Below, in pieces: positions 1 to 6,935 of a DNA stretch of 64,000 bases (its first letter is position 1; each line of letters starts with the position of its first letter). This DNA comes from Anabaena azotica FACHB-119 (GTDB lineage: Bacteria; Cyanobacteriota; Cyanobacteriia; Cyanobacteriales; Nostocaceae). The stretch is taken from the NCBI RefSeq assembly GCF_014697625.1, contig NZ_JACJSG010000004.1:162707-226706 (forward strand), in the 5' to 3' direction. The translations under genes were made by a program, and so were the position numbers. The notes under the pieces were generated by a model. That model searched no databases, had not been told where the DNA came from, and saw only the letters and a program-made list of their open reading frames with translations.

Positions 1-93
1 ATGAATTTCTTGTTGAAAATCCCCTTTTAATGCTTCACGTAAAAGTGTTAAATCTTCACTTTCGATTGAGACGATTAATAAATCTCCTGCCAT
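1..93 (-). CDS. hypothetical protein, N-terminal fragment (runs off the window)
   Basis: The first 31 codons of a leftward gene are visible, from an ATG at 93-91 to the window edge without a stop. The start MAGDLLIVSIESEDLTLLRE looks like a real amphipathic protein start, and GGAATGAACAA just upstream gives a modest ribosome site. The product cannot be recognised from 31 residues. It belongs to the cargo of the nifH element. Confidence 0.5.
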   Translation of the reverse strand, partial: MAGDLLIVSIESEDLTLLREALKGDFQQEIH

Positions 94-561
94 TTGTTCA
101 TTCCTGCATTGATTATTTTACTTGTCATCTGCCCTAAGTTTATGGCATATCGACCTAATAGTAAACAGCTTAAAGCCTAATGGCAAGCGTTAATCTATTG
201 ATACTGGCTAACTCTCATCTTGCACCAAAAAATATTGATGTAATTTTATTACTCAGTAAACAGCCAAAATCTCTGATTTAGCGTTCAAATCCAATTAAAA
301 TCAGGTAGCTTTATTGGATACTTTTTTACTTTTCCTGGGATTGTACGGAGAGGTGCAAGATCTGAGTATAAACTGGTGACTGATAAATAGAAAAACATTA
401 ATATAAAAAAACCACCACTAGGGTGGCTGTAACTAACCTTGACTAGTACTCGACCAACCCAAAATTGCTAGGTGGAGGCAGGCAGGGAGTAGAAAGTAGG
501 AGCAGAGGGAGAAAAAGATTTTTTTGTGCTATCAAGGCTGCAAAGTTGCCTTGGTGGACTA
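94..561. other. intergenic region, about 470 bp
   Basis: No convincing gene is seen on either strand. The stretch contains one terminator-like hairpin (405-427, for leftward transcription) and is otherwise AT-rich unique sequence. Confidence 0.5.
405..427 (-). terminator. rho-independent terminator
   Basis: On the minus strand GCCACC-CTAG-TGGTGG is followed by a run of seven T. It lies about 135 bp beyond the stop of the leftward RNase H gene and would end the leftward cargo transcript from 2058 to 562. Confidence 0.6.
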
Positions 562-945
562 CTAGTTCGTATGAGATTTAGCGATCGCGTCGCACTCTTC
601 AAGCTCAAGTAACGAATTTCGCTTAACCCAAGTCCAAGTTATGTTATGAATGTCGGCGGCTACATCAAGTTCTTGCCATAGGTCGAAATTGACTTTCCGT
701 TTCCAGCCTTTAGACATGGTGTTGACCAAGTACTGGGAATCAGAAATTATCTCGACATCACAAGGGTATTTGAGAGCGCGGAGTGCAGCTAAAGCCGCCA
801 TTATCTCCATACGGTTGTTAGTAGTTTCCTCAACACGACCACTAACAGTTTTAGGTGGGTATTTCTTTGAGGTAAGAATAGCTGCATATCCACCAACGCC
901 AGGATTACCCGCACAAGCACCGTCACAGTAAATAGTGATTTTCAT
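562..945 (-). CDS. rnhA: ribonuclease H (RNase HI family)
   Basis: RNase HI cleaves RNA in RNA:DNA hybrids. The 127-residue protein shows the family order: YCDGACAGNPG (first Asp), NNRMEIMAALAAL (Glu), SDSQYLV (second Asp) and WVKRN...EECDAIA (last Asp near the C-terminus). The usual His-containing loop GHSGHPxNE is altered to RNSLLELE, so activity may be changed. I chose the ATG at 945 (MKITIYCDG) rather than a longer in-frame start at 969, because it puts the start exactly at the RNase H fold and 28 nt after the cargo motif GCTGTCGCTT (minus strand, 983-974). It is the last gene of the leftward group. RNase H is common on phages and plasmids; here it is cargo of the nifH element rather than the housekeeping copy. 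Confidence 0.85.
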   Translation of the reverse strand: MKITIYCDGACAGNPGVGGYAAILTSKKYPPKTVSGRVEETTNNRMEIMAALAALRALKYPCDVEIISDSQYLVNTMSKGWKRKVNFDLWQELDVAADIHNITWTWVKRNSLLELEECDAIAKSHTN

Positions 946-984
946 TTGCTTCAGGAATAACAACACCACCTACAAGCGACAGCG

Positions 985-1167
985 TTATTCGCTTTTCTCA
1001 TTCCTACAAACAGCCCAACAACCACCTGTTCCACCCAATCCATTCTTTATAGCTATTGTTTCAGCCTCATTTTTAGATTCAGCATAAACAACACCTAACA
1101 GTGGATCTCCCATCATCCGCGCATACTCACGGTTTTCATAATAAATATCAAATCTAAGAAGCGTCAT
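985..1167 (-). CDS. small hypothetical protein
   Basis: A 60-residue protein with a mixed composition and a Gly/Cys-rich C-terminal part (GLGGTGGCWAVC). I do not recognise a family. It is supported as a gene by a GCTGTCGCTT copy 30 nt before its ATG, by its tight position between the methyltransferase and RNase H genes on the same strand, and by its stop codon falling immediately before the next motif copy. Confidence 0.6.
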   Translation of the reverse strand: MTLLRFDIYYENREYARMMGDPLLGVVYAESKNEAETIAIKNGLGGTGGCWAVCRNEKSE

Positions 1168-1209
1168 TTCTCTATAAATCTAGATAACATCACCTGAAAG
1201 CGACAGCAC

Positions 1210-2058
1210 TTAAGCTAATAACTCTGCTAAAAACTTTACTCTCATCAATGTGATCGCAGCCTGTAACGGCACTATTGACCGTCCAATTAAATTTATTGCT
1301 TCCCTTCTGCCAGGGCTTCTCGGTTGAACTCCAGAGTCAACTGGCGCTGGGTTGCGTTTCCACCATCCTGAATAAGACAATCCAGCCAAGTAGCCGGGAA
1401 TGCCATCATCCATAGGCACAGATAAGGGTTGAGTTTGAGGGTAGTTAGTAAACGACCTTGCGATCGCAATGTGTTCTCTAATTTGTTCGTTCCAGCATCC
1501 CCACCCTTGCCGTTGCTGCAAGGATAAGTGGTTGGCGTGGGCAATAATGAATACTCTGTTTCTTTGATGGGGCGCTCCAAACTCCGCCGCCGAGATAAGC
1601 TCAATTTCTGTTTGATAGCCTGCCATTCGCAGTCCGGCAATAGCCGCTCGGAGTCCTCTGTGGACAAACCCTTCAGGCTGTTCCACAACCACAAACTTTG
1701 GCCGCCCGAAGCAGATGCACCGCAGAGATTCATACCACAGGCTTGATTCTGGGTGTTCAAGTCCTGTCCGCTTTCCGGCGTTGCTTGTTCCGGTACAGGG
1801 AAATGAAATGAAGTAGACATCAGCTTTTTCTGGAGTTGGTTGATAAGTTTTTACGTCTGGGTGAATTGGGATATTTGGATAGTGCGATCGCAATACTTTT
1901 TGAGCATTTATATCAATCTCGATAAACTGAATTGTTTTGAATTTAATTTCATAGTTCTGGTTAATTATTTCACTGGCTAATTCCCAAGCTCCAATTCCCG
2001 CAAAAAAGTCAATGCAAGATAATAAACGCTGTCGCTTTGGGGGAGTGATTTCTATCAT
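1210..2058 (-). CDS. DNA (cytosine-5-)-methyltransferase
   Basis: The 282-residue protein has the C5-methyltransferase motifs in order: DFFAGIGA (motif I, SAM binding, near residue 18), FPCTGTSNAGKR (motif IV with the catalytic Cys), VVVEQPEG (motif VI, with EQP in place of the usual ENV), QRNRVF (motif VIII) and GRSIVPLQAA (motif X). The target-recognition part between VIII and X is short (about 75 residues), so the enzyme is small for the family. No restriction endonuclease is adjacent, so it is best read as an orphan phage/plasmid-type methyltransferase, perhaps protecting the element or marking DNA. Its 5' coding region (codons 8-12) overlaps the regulatory motif of the divergent gene at 2075. 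Its own start is only 16 bp from that gene's start, and no alternative start before motif I is apparent. Confidence 0.88.
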   Translation of the reverse strand: MIEITPPKRQRLLSCIDFFAGIGAWELASEIINQNYEIKFKTIQFIEIDINAQKVLRSHYPNIPIHPDVKTYQPTPEKADVYFISFPCTGTSNAGKRTGLEHPESSLWYESLRCICFGRPKFVVVEQPEGFVHRGLRAAIAGLRMAGYQTEIELISAAEFGAPHQRNRVFIIAHANHLSLQQRQGWGCWNEQIREHIAIARSFTNYPQTQPLSVPMDDGIPGYLAGLSYSGWWKRNPAPVDSGVQPRSPGRREAINLIGRSIVPLQAAITLMRVKFLAELLA

Positions 2059-2074
2059 TTAGAGGTTTATTACC

Positions 2075-2257
2075 ATGCAAACTCAGCAAACATTGATTAA
2101 GTCTGATTTGACTGATTCTGATTTGTCGGAACTAGTAGCTAAGATTAACTCACTTGCAGATTTAGAACAGGATGAAAATCTTTCTTTAATCCTGTCCGAC
2201 GCTAGTCTATCAATTCAAAACTACTTGTTCCTTAAATCAAAACAAAACAACAATTAA
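2075..2257 (+). CDS. small hypothetical protein
   Basis: A 60-residue, acidic, probably helical protein (KSDLTDSDLSELVAKINSLA). The family is not recognised. AGAGG lies 10 nt before the ATG, and a perfect GCTGTCGCTT lies 37 nt upstream, inside the coding region of the divergent methyltransferase. It starts the long rightward series of cargo genes. Confidence 0.6.
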   Translation: MQTQQTLIKSDLTDSDLSELVAKINSLADLEQDENLSLILSDASLSIQNYLFLKSKQNNN

Positions 2258-2336
2258 TTAGCGCCAACTAATTAAAAAATAAGTGGGGAGGATGACGAAC
2301 TTCCCACTTTAACCATGCAATTGTTTCAATTTTAAC

Positions 2337-2696
2337 ATGAATAAAATTAATTTTGCAGGAATTGAATGTCAAGTTTTGCAATCTTCTCCACATGGTAATT
2401 ACATTGTGGTTAAATTGAGTAAACGCATCGTTATCTGTGGGACTTACAGCAATCAATTTAACTGGGACGAATCACCAGATTTAGATTCTGGATTTACTAG
2501 CTTTATCACTTATATTGGATTAAGGAATGAGTTAGAGTTTCCAAGATTTAGAGATTTGGCGATCGCTCACAATGGCTATTTTGACAGGGATGATGGTAGT
2601 CCCAGAAAAGCAAAGCGAGTCATAGAATTTCCACTTGAAATTAAAGTACGTGGTTTGCTGCCAGAATCAGTTGTTGAGTTAGTGAAATTAGGATAA
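2337..2696 (+). CDS. hypothetical protein
   Basis: A 119-residue soluble protein without signal peptide or membrane segment; the family is not recognised. It contains KLSKRIVICGTYSNQFNWDE in the first half. There is no GCTGTCGCTT copy before it; instead a hairpin (AAGTGGGGA...TTCCCACTT, 2281-2318) lies in the 79-bp gap after the previous gene, so it may be expressed by read-through or have its own promoter. Confidence 0.6.
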   Translation: MNKINFAGIECQVLQSSPHGNYIVVKLSKRIVICGTYSNQFNWDESPDLDSGFTSFITYIGLRNELEFPRFRDLAIAHNGYFDRDDGSPRKAKRVIEFPLEIKVRGLLPESVVELVKLG

Positions 2697-2708
2697 CAAA
2701 AACGCAAT

Positions 2709-2741
2709 AGCATTATTGATTATTCAGTAATGCTGTCGCTT
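2709..2741 (+). promoter_or_regulatory. hairpin fused to the cargo motif
   Basis: AGCATTATTG-ATTATT-CAGTAATGCT forms a 10-bp stem with one G-T pair whose 3' arm runs into GCTGTCGCTT. A very similar hairpin (TGGCGTTGCTG-GTAATT-CAGTAACGCCA, 3153-3180) stands before the next motif copy. The shared loop context (NATT-CAGTAA) suggests the hairpin and motif were copied together. Confidence 0.5.
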
Positions 2742-2780
2742 TATGATTTTGATTCTTTAATTCAATTTAAGAGGTACGAA

Positions 2781-3137
2781 ATGATTGGACAACTATTCAC
2801 TACTGGAGTCGCTATCAAGCAGCAATATCCTGGCAATGAGAATAAATGGATTGCGACTATTAATTATGAAGATGAGAGTCATGCACAGTTAAGAGGTGTT
2901 CAAGGAACATTACAAAACAAATACAGTGATAATTTGCTAAGTGCTGTTAGAACTGTTTTCGAGGATAGCCAAAAGATGGGAATTAGAATGTTGACTCTAC
3001 CAGAACAAAATCCCAGGCTATATATCAAGGAATTAATTGCAGCAGACAATCCAGAAACTTGGAAACAAATTAAGTTAGTTGCTGATGCTTTACATTTTGA
3101 AGTTTGTGTTTGTTTAGAGAAATCAGTAACTAAATAA
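2781..3137 (+). CDS. hypothetical protein
   Basis: A 118-residue protein starting MIGQLFTTGVAIKQ; family not recognised. I moved the start from an upstream ATG at 2730 to 2781. The upstream ATG lies inside the repeat (its codons simply translate the GCTGTCGCTT/TTGATT motif), whereas 2781 has AAGAGG 6 nt before it. The protein is soluble with a fairly even charge and two Cys near the C-terminus (CVCLEK). Confidence 0.65.
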   Translation: MIGQLFTTGVAIKQQYPGNENKWIATINYEDESHAQLRGVQGTLQNKYSDNLLSAVRTVFEDSQKMGIRMLTLPEQNPRLYIKELIAADNPETWKQIKLVADALHFEVCVCLEKSVTK

Positions 3138-3232
3138 TTCTGTGCTGTAACGTGGCGTTGCTGGTAATTCAGTAACGCCATTAAGCGGCTGTCGCCGAAA
3201 GGTAATGTAGTTAAAGATTATTCAGAATACTA

Positions 3233-3712
3233 ATGAATATTCTAAAGTTCAAAAATGGTTATGTTGGCAACAACAGGCTTGTATATTGTGGTAGACCTAA
3301 AAAGGATGAATATTATGTTGGTCAGTTGTTGATTGGTTTAGGAAATCCATATTCATGGAAAAGAAATAAAAAGGCTAAGTTTCAGGTTAAGAACTTAGAT
3401 GAATCTTTGACAAAATATCGAAAGTTTACTTGGAAATTAATCTGTTGTTATAGAGACAGAAAATTAGATGAGCTTCAACCTTGGGAATTTCGATATTGGC
3501 AATTAATGAACCTCTTAGCGATCGCAATTATGAATAACGAAATCGATGGCTTAGTGTGTTGGTGTACTGAAATACAAGACTATGTACCAATCAAGGGTCA
3601 AGAAGTTTGTCATACACAGATACTATATGCGGCGTGTCTGTATATGATTGACAAAGAGCTTGTATGTATTTCTGAACTTATTAACCAAGTTAATTTGCAA
3701 AATTTGTGGTGA
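3233..3712 (+). CDS. DUF4326-like protein
   Basis: The 159-residue protein resembles DUF4326: GLGNPYSW near the N-terminus, a Y/F-rich middle, then LVCWCTE and, about 17 residues later, EVCHTQIL, matching the family's C-x-C...C-H pattern. The biochemical role of DUF4326 is not known to me; such genes are common on phages and plasmids. Compared with the second copy at 3764 it has an insertion between the Cys pair and the CH and may be divergent. A variant motif (GGCTGTCGCC) lies 35 nt upstream. Confidence 0.65.
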   Translation: MNILKFKNGYVGNNRLVYCGRPKKDEYYVGQLLIGLGNPYSWKRNKKAKFQVKNLDESLTKYRKFTWKLICCYRDRKLDELQPWEFRYWQLMNLLAIAIMNNEIDGLVCWCTEIQDYVPIKGQEVCHTQILYAACLYMIDKELVCISELINQVNLQNLW

Positions 3713-3715
3713 ATG

Positions 3716-3747
3716 TAATGCTGCTGGCTTTGTCCAGTAGCATTTTT
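3716..3747 (+). terminator. terminator-like hairpin
   Basis: ATGCTGCTGG-CTTTGT-CCAGTAGCAT is followed by TTTTTAAT, between the two DUF4326 genes. The left arm TAATGCTGCTGGCTT also resembles a degenerate cargo motif 33 nt before the next start codon. Confidence 0.5.
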
Positions 3748-3763
3748 AATAGGAGTAATTAAA

Positions 3764-4156
3764 ATGGCTATCAAAGTTGTAAATGGTAAAATTCACGGTT
3801 TTATCGGCAAAGATAAAATCTACATTGGTAGAGAAAACCAACAGTATTCATTACCTCAAAGCCCATTACATAATCCCTATGTAATTGGCAGAGATGGTAA
3901 TCGCGCCGAGGTTTGCAAAAAGTTTGATTTATACCTTTGGAAAAAAGTTAAACTTTGGTCTGAAACTGGCGAATGTGACGATACTGTAATGGAAATTAAA
4001 GACATTGCTTATCAGGTTAAAGAACGTCGTGACAAGAAAAACAATGGTCAAGATGTTGAAGATATTGAACTAACTTGTCATTGCCACCCTTGGAAGTGTC
4101 ACGGCGATGGAATTATCAGGTGTGTAAACTGGATTATACAGCAAGGTTTAGTGTAA
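3764..4156 (+). CDS. DUF4326 family protein
   Basis: This 130-residue protein has the clear DUF4326 layout: LHNPYVIG in the first third, a lysine-rich helical middle and a C-terminal LTCHCHPWKCHGDGII, in which Cys and His residues could bind a metal. AGGAG lies 12 nt before the ATG. It is the second DUF4326 gene in a row and sits directly before a SLOG-fold gene, a pairing that fits a nucleotide- or nucleic-acid-related role, but the function is unknown. Confidence 0.75.
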   Translation: MAIKVVNGKIHGFIGKDKIYIGRENQQYSLPQSPLHNPYVIGRDGNRAEVCKKFDLYLWKKVKLWSETGECDDTVMEIKDIAYQVKERRDKKNNGQDVEDIELTCHCHPWKCHGDGIIRCVNWIIQQGLV

Positions 4157-4194
4157 TTAGCTGTCGCTAGAAGGATTTGATTTATGGTGTAATC

Positions 4195-4575
4195 ATGACT
4201 GTAATGATTTCTGGCAGTCGGTCAATTAAGCGGTTGCCCCAAGAAGCGATCGCCTCTCTCGACAAAATCATGGAACTTGGCTATGAAATAATTATCGGTG
4301 ATGCCCCAGGTGTTGATGCTTTAATTCAGCAATATCTCAGGCTCAAAGGTTACGAAAAAGTAACGGTTTATTATGCAATGTTCAACGGCTTGGGATGTCC
4401 CAGAAACAGTAATGATTATCCGACTGTTGGTGTTGTTGGTAATTATGTTGATAGAGATAGTAGACTTTGTACGATCGCTAATTACGGTTTAGCAATATGG
4501 GACGGACGCAGTAAGGGAACTCGTAATAATATTGCTAAAGTCAAGCGCACTAAGGTAATTACTGTAATTGCCTGA
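4195..4575 (+). CDS. SLOG-fold protein (DprA/YspA-like, nucleotide-ligand binding)
   Basis: The 126-residue protein begins MTVMISGSRSI, followed by IIGDAPGVDALIQQYL and a late GLAIWDGRSKGT. This is the Rossmann-type SLOG pattern (glycine loop, GxxxGVD, WDG..KGT) known from YspA/YpsA and DprA relatives, which bind nucleotides or nucleic acid. I prefer the ATG at 4195 to one at 4177, since the fold begins there and the motif AGCTGTCGCTA ends 25 nt before it. Its exact ligand is unknown. Confidence 0.75.
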   Translation: MTVMISGSRSIKRLPQEAIASLDKIMELGYEIIIGDAPGVDALIQQYLRLKGYEKVTVYYAMFNGLGCPRNSNDYPTVGVVGNYVDRDSRLCTIANYGLAIWDGRSKGTRNNIAKVKRTKVITVIA

Positions 4576-4581
4576 TTTAAT

Positions 4582-4618
4582 AGCTTCAACTTCCTGTGAG
4601 GTTGGAGCTTTTTGTTTT
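4582..4618 (+). terminator. rho-independent terminator
   Basis: AGCTTCAACTTCCTGTGAGGTTGGAGCT followed by TTTTGTTTTT, directly after the SLOG gene. Confidence 0.75.
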
Positions 4619-4715
4619 TATCGCCCAAATAATATATACCTAGAGTTTTTTCGTTAAGGGCGCTGTCGCGCAGGGAAAGTGGTTTTTTTCTTTTCTTTTT
4701 CTGGAGATTTTCATT

Positions 4716-5057
4716 ATGCCTATCAGAATTGTTTCTAAATCCGATAAAAAACTTTCTCAACTCAAAGATGCTATTCGTATCCTTGCTTGGGAACAGTACA
4801 AAATTGATAACAAAAAAGCTAAGGGCTTAGAAGGTTATGAATTATTTAATGAAGAATGGAAAGATCACGAGATTCATAATATGGATCAAAATGAGTTTAA
4901 TAACTTCATTAAGGATTTAGGATATACCGAAGCTGATTTAGTTGCAGAAAGAAGCAGATATTATCAAAACCGTAATCAAATTAATGGTACTGCTAGCGTT
5001 CCTGCAACTCCTCAAGATATTGAAATGGATAATGATGATAATTATCCTCCATACTAA
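4716..5057 (+). CDS. hypothetical protein
   Basis: A 113-residue, highly charged, probably helical protein with an acidic C-terminus (IEMDNDDNYPPY). Family not recognised. A motif variant (GCTGTCGCGC) lies 44 nt upstream and CTGGAG lies 11 nt before the ATG. A terminator follows at 5087. Confidence 0.65.
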   Translation: MPIRIVSKSDKKLSQLKDAIRILAWEQYKIDNKKAKGLEGYELFNEEWKDHEIHNMDQNEFNNFIKDLGYTEADLVAERSRYYQNRNQINGTASVPATPQDIEMDNDDNYPPY

Positions 5058-5086
5058 TATCTGATTTATTAGTTTGATTTGAAGTT

Positions 5087-5120
5087 CTAGTTCCCCATGT
5101 GGGAATTAGGGCTTTTTGTT
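5087..5120 (+). terminator. rho-independent terminator (copy 1)
   Basis: CTAGTTCCCC-ATGT-GGGAATTAG then GGCTTTTTGTTT. Almost the same sequence recurs at 5423 after the next gene, so the two are copies. Confidence 0.75.
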
Positions 5121-5143
5121 TCAATCGCATTTATTGAGGATTT

Positions 5144-5410
5144 ATGTCAATCAAAATACCAGCAAAATTTGGCTCTAAATTACCTCCTGAAGATTCTGGA
5201 TCTGGCGGTGTTAATTTCGCTAATTTACTCCAAAAGCGTAAGCTAGAAAAAGAACAGATTAAGCCAGTTCTCGGAGATTTATTTGCTCTTTATCATCATT
5301 ATTGTGCAATATTTATCAGTGGCAAGTGTGTAGGTTCTGGCTACGGAATCTACAGCGACAATAGAGATTCTGATTATGATGAAATTGGAAAAATCTTAGC
5401 TAATTTGTAG
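5144..5410 (+). CDS. hypothetical protein
   Basis: An 88-residue protein, MSIKIPAKFGSKLPPEDSGS, with a short Lys/Glu-rich helix and a C-terminal GYGIYSDNRDSDYDE; family not recognised. GAGG lies just before the ATG. It is bracketed by two nearly identical terminators (5087 and 5423) and has no clear GCTGTCGCTT copy. Confidence 0.6.
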   Translation: MSIKIPAKFGSKLPPEDSGSGGVNFANLLQKRKLEKEQIKPVLGDLFALYHHYCAIFISGKCVGSGYGIYSDNRDSDYDEIGKILANL

Positions 5411-5422
5411 TAAATACAGTCT

Positions 5423-5457
5423 CTAGTTCCCCGTGTGGGAATTAGGACTTTTTTTTA
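5423..5457 (+). terminator. rho-independent terminator (copy 2)
   Basis: CTAGTTCCCC-GTGT-GGGAATTAG then GACTTTTTTTT; differs from the copy at 5087 at only a few positions. Confidence 0.75.
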
Positions 5458-5520
5458 TTTGAAGCTTAAAGTTAATGTCCCTGTCGGGAAAGGAAATTGA
5501 TTTAAATTTTGTGAGGTTTT

Positions 5521-6033
5521 ATGAGTTCTATCAAGTTAGTTGGCAAAGTAAAATCTGAAACTTTGGCTGACTTGAAAAGCTTTTGTAGAAGTTCTGTTAA
5601 CTTAATGACTCGTGATGTTTCTACATATGCTAAAGGTAGATATCGGCTTTGGTTGTTTCATGAGTGTAATCTCAGAACTAGCGAAATTACCAAAGGTTAT
5701 TATGACGATCGCCTATGGAATTTCTGTCAGAGAGTTTATCCTGGCTGTAATATTGGATTATTAACTTTCGGCGGTAAAGTTGGTAATATCACTAGTACAG
5801 GATTAATTCAACCACATCGAGATCATAGCTACAGTGAAGCGATCGCTAGAACTGTAAATGTTGGAACTTGCATCTTTCACTATGATGGTAAAGACTATCA
5901 GCTTAATGATGGTGAAATCATTGAGTTTAATTGTAAGAAAATTCATGGTGTAACGAAAATCATAACTCCAGAAAGATTTAGTATCAATCTTTGGAAATTG
6001 AATGAAAATAAAGGTTATAAACCTATAGTTTAA
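5521..6033 (+). CDS. 2-oxoglutarate/Fe(II)-dependent oxygenase-like protein
   Basis: The 170-residue protein has an HxD pair (QPHRDHS, His99 and Asp101), a distal His in KKIHGV (His142) and an Arg ten residues later in PERFSINLW (Arg152). This HxD...H...R order in a short beta-rich C-terminal half fits the jelly-roll 2OG-Fe(II) oxygenases, which hydroxylate proteins, small molecules or nucleic-acid bases. The substrate is unknown; phage members can act on nucleic acid or nucleotides. A degenerate motif lies 31 nt upstream and TGTGAGG lies 8 nt before the ATG. A cupin without oxygenase activity is the main alternative. Confidence 0.55.
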   Translation: MSSIKLVGKVKSETLADLKSFCRSSVNLMTRDVSTYAKGRYRLWLFHECNLRTSEITKGYYDDRLWNFCQRVYPGCNIGLLTFGGKVGNITSTGLIQPHRDHSYSEAIARTVNVGTCIFHYDGKDYQLNDGEIIEFNCKKIHGVTKIITPERFSINLWKLNENKGYKPIV

Positions 6034-6041
6034 TAAATAGT

Positions 6042-6071
6042 ATCCAAATCCATAAGTTGGGTTTGGATATT
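6042..6071 (+). terminator. hairpin after the oxygenase-like gene
   Basis: TATCCAAATCC...GGTTTGGATA is a 9-10 bp stem, with only a short T stretch after it. The next GCTGTCGCTT begins 10 nt later. Confidence 0.5.
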
Positions 6072-6118
6072 TACATTAATGCTGTCGCTTTGGGAATTTG
6101 ATAAGTTTGGAAAGAAAA

Positions 6119-6367
6119 GTGACTTACAGCCGCCAAATAATTGATGCTCACGGAGCGCCAACCACAGAACTTAGATATGAACCTGAATATCCCGAACTCT
6201 ATGATGATGACTTCCCAGATACAGAAAAAGCTATGGCTTTGAACTGTCTGCATTCAGCAAAATATCAGTTAGATAATCTGAATGAAAATAGTTCTTTTTC
6301 TAAAGAACAGCGAATAGAGCTAACTAAGAGATTTATTGATAACGCGATTAAGGCATTAAGCAAATGA
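6119..6367 (+). CDS. small hypothetical protein
   Basis: An 82-residue protein overlapping the next gene by 4 bp (ATGA), so the two are translationally coupled. There is no ATG at the 5' end; candidates are TTG at 6098 or 6107 and GTG at 6119. I prefer GTG 6119: GGAAAG lies just before it and it is exactly 28 nt after GCTGTCGCTT, like the neighbours. The protein (VTYSRQIIDAHG... LYDDDFPDTEK...) is not recognised; its C-terminal half is probably helical. Confidence 0.55.
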   Translation: MTYSRQIIDAHGAPTTELRYEPEYPELYDDDFPDTEKAMALNCLHSAKYQLDNLNENSSFSKEQRIELTKRFIDNAIKALSK

Positions 6368-6852
6368 AAGCATTTATTACAGGGCATCGCGTGATATCTA
6401 AATCTGCGATCGCTCAACTTGATAGGTTGATTGACATCGCAATTGAACACGGTGCAAATCACTTCTTCAATGGCATGGCGATAGGAACGGATCAAGAGTT
6501 CGCAGAAGTTTTAATTCAACGCAAATTAGACTGGACGGCTGTCATACCGTGCGTTAATCAGGGTAGATTTTGGAGTCTTGAGCAAAAAGCCAGATACGAG
6601 AAAATATTACTCCATGCCCCAGAGAAAATAACCCTAGCTACTGACTATTATCCGGGCTGTATGCAGGCAAGAAACAAGTATATGGCTAATAACTCCAATA
6701 TTTGTTTAGCTGTCTATGATGGGCGGCTAACTGGGGGAACGGCGGGGACAGTGAAGATGGCGATCGCCAAGGGATTACCAATTATCCAGCTTCATCCGGT
6801 AACACTCCAAATATCAACTATCGAGCCAGCCACTCAACTTAGCTTGTTGTAA
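6364..6852 (+). CDS. SLOG-family protein (DUF1273/YpsA-like)
   Basis: The 162-residue protein starts MKAFITGHRV, then FFNGMAIGTDQEFAEVLIQ and later CLAVYDGRLTGGTAGTVKMA. These are the glycine loop, the GMAxGxD motif and the conserved late DG...GGT of DUF1273/YpsA proteins in the SLOG superfamily, which bind nucleotide-derived ligands. It is coupled to the small gene upstream. It is the second SLOG protein within 2.2 kb. The ligand and role are unknown. Confidence 0.75.
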   Translation: MKAFITGHRVISKSAIAQLDRLIDIAIEHGANHFFNGMAIGTDQEFAEVLIQRKLDWTAVIPCVNQGRFWSLEQKARYEKILLHAPEKITLATDYYPGCMQARNKYMANNSNICLAVYDGRLTGGTAGTVKMAIAKGLPIIQLHPVTLQISTIEPATQLSLL

Positions 6853-6862
6853 CGTTACTTGC

Positions 6863-6907
6863 AGCGACAGTATCAGAACAAATTGCTTGTTATTGATGCT
6901 GTCGCTT
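6863..6907 (+). promoter_or_regulatory. inverted pair of the cargo motif
   Basis: AGCGACAGTATCA (from 6863) and TTGATGCTGTCGCT (to 6906) face each other across about 20 bp and could form a strong stem. It is the only place where the motif is present in both orientations, and it lies just before the gene at 6936. Confidence 0.55.
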
Positions 6908-6935
6908 TTTGGTGTTGATTTTTAGAGTGATTTGC

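Noticed and set aside
1293..1820. 175-codon open frame on the minus strand inside the methyltransferase gene
   Set aside because: It runs in a different frame through a gene with all C5-methyltransferase motifs and shows no family pattern of its own.
2730..2780. Upstream in-frame start (MLSLYDFDSL...) for the gene at 2781
   Set aside because: These codons are just the translation of the GCTGTCGCTT/TTGATT repeat; the same peptide start appears in front of the gene at 9997. The ATG at 2781 has a good ribosome site.
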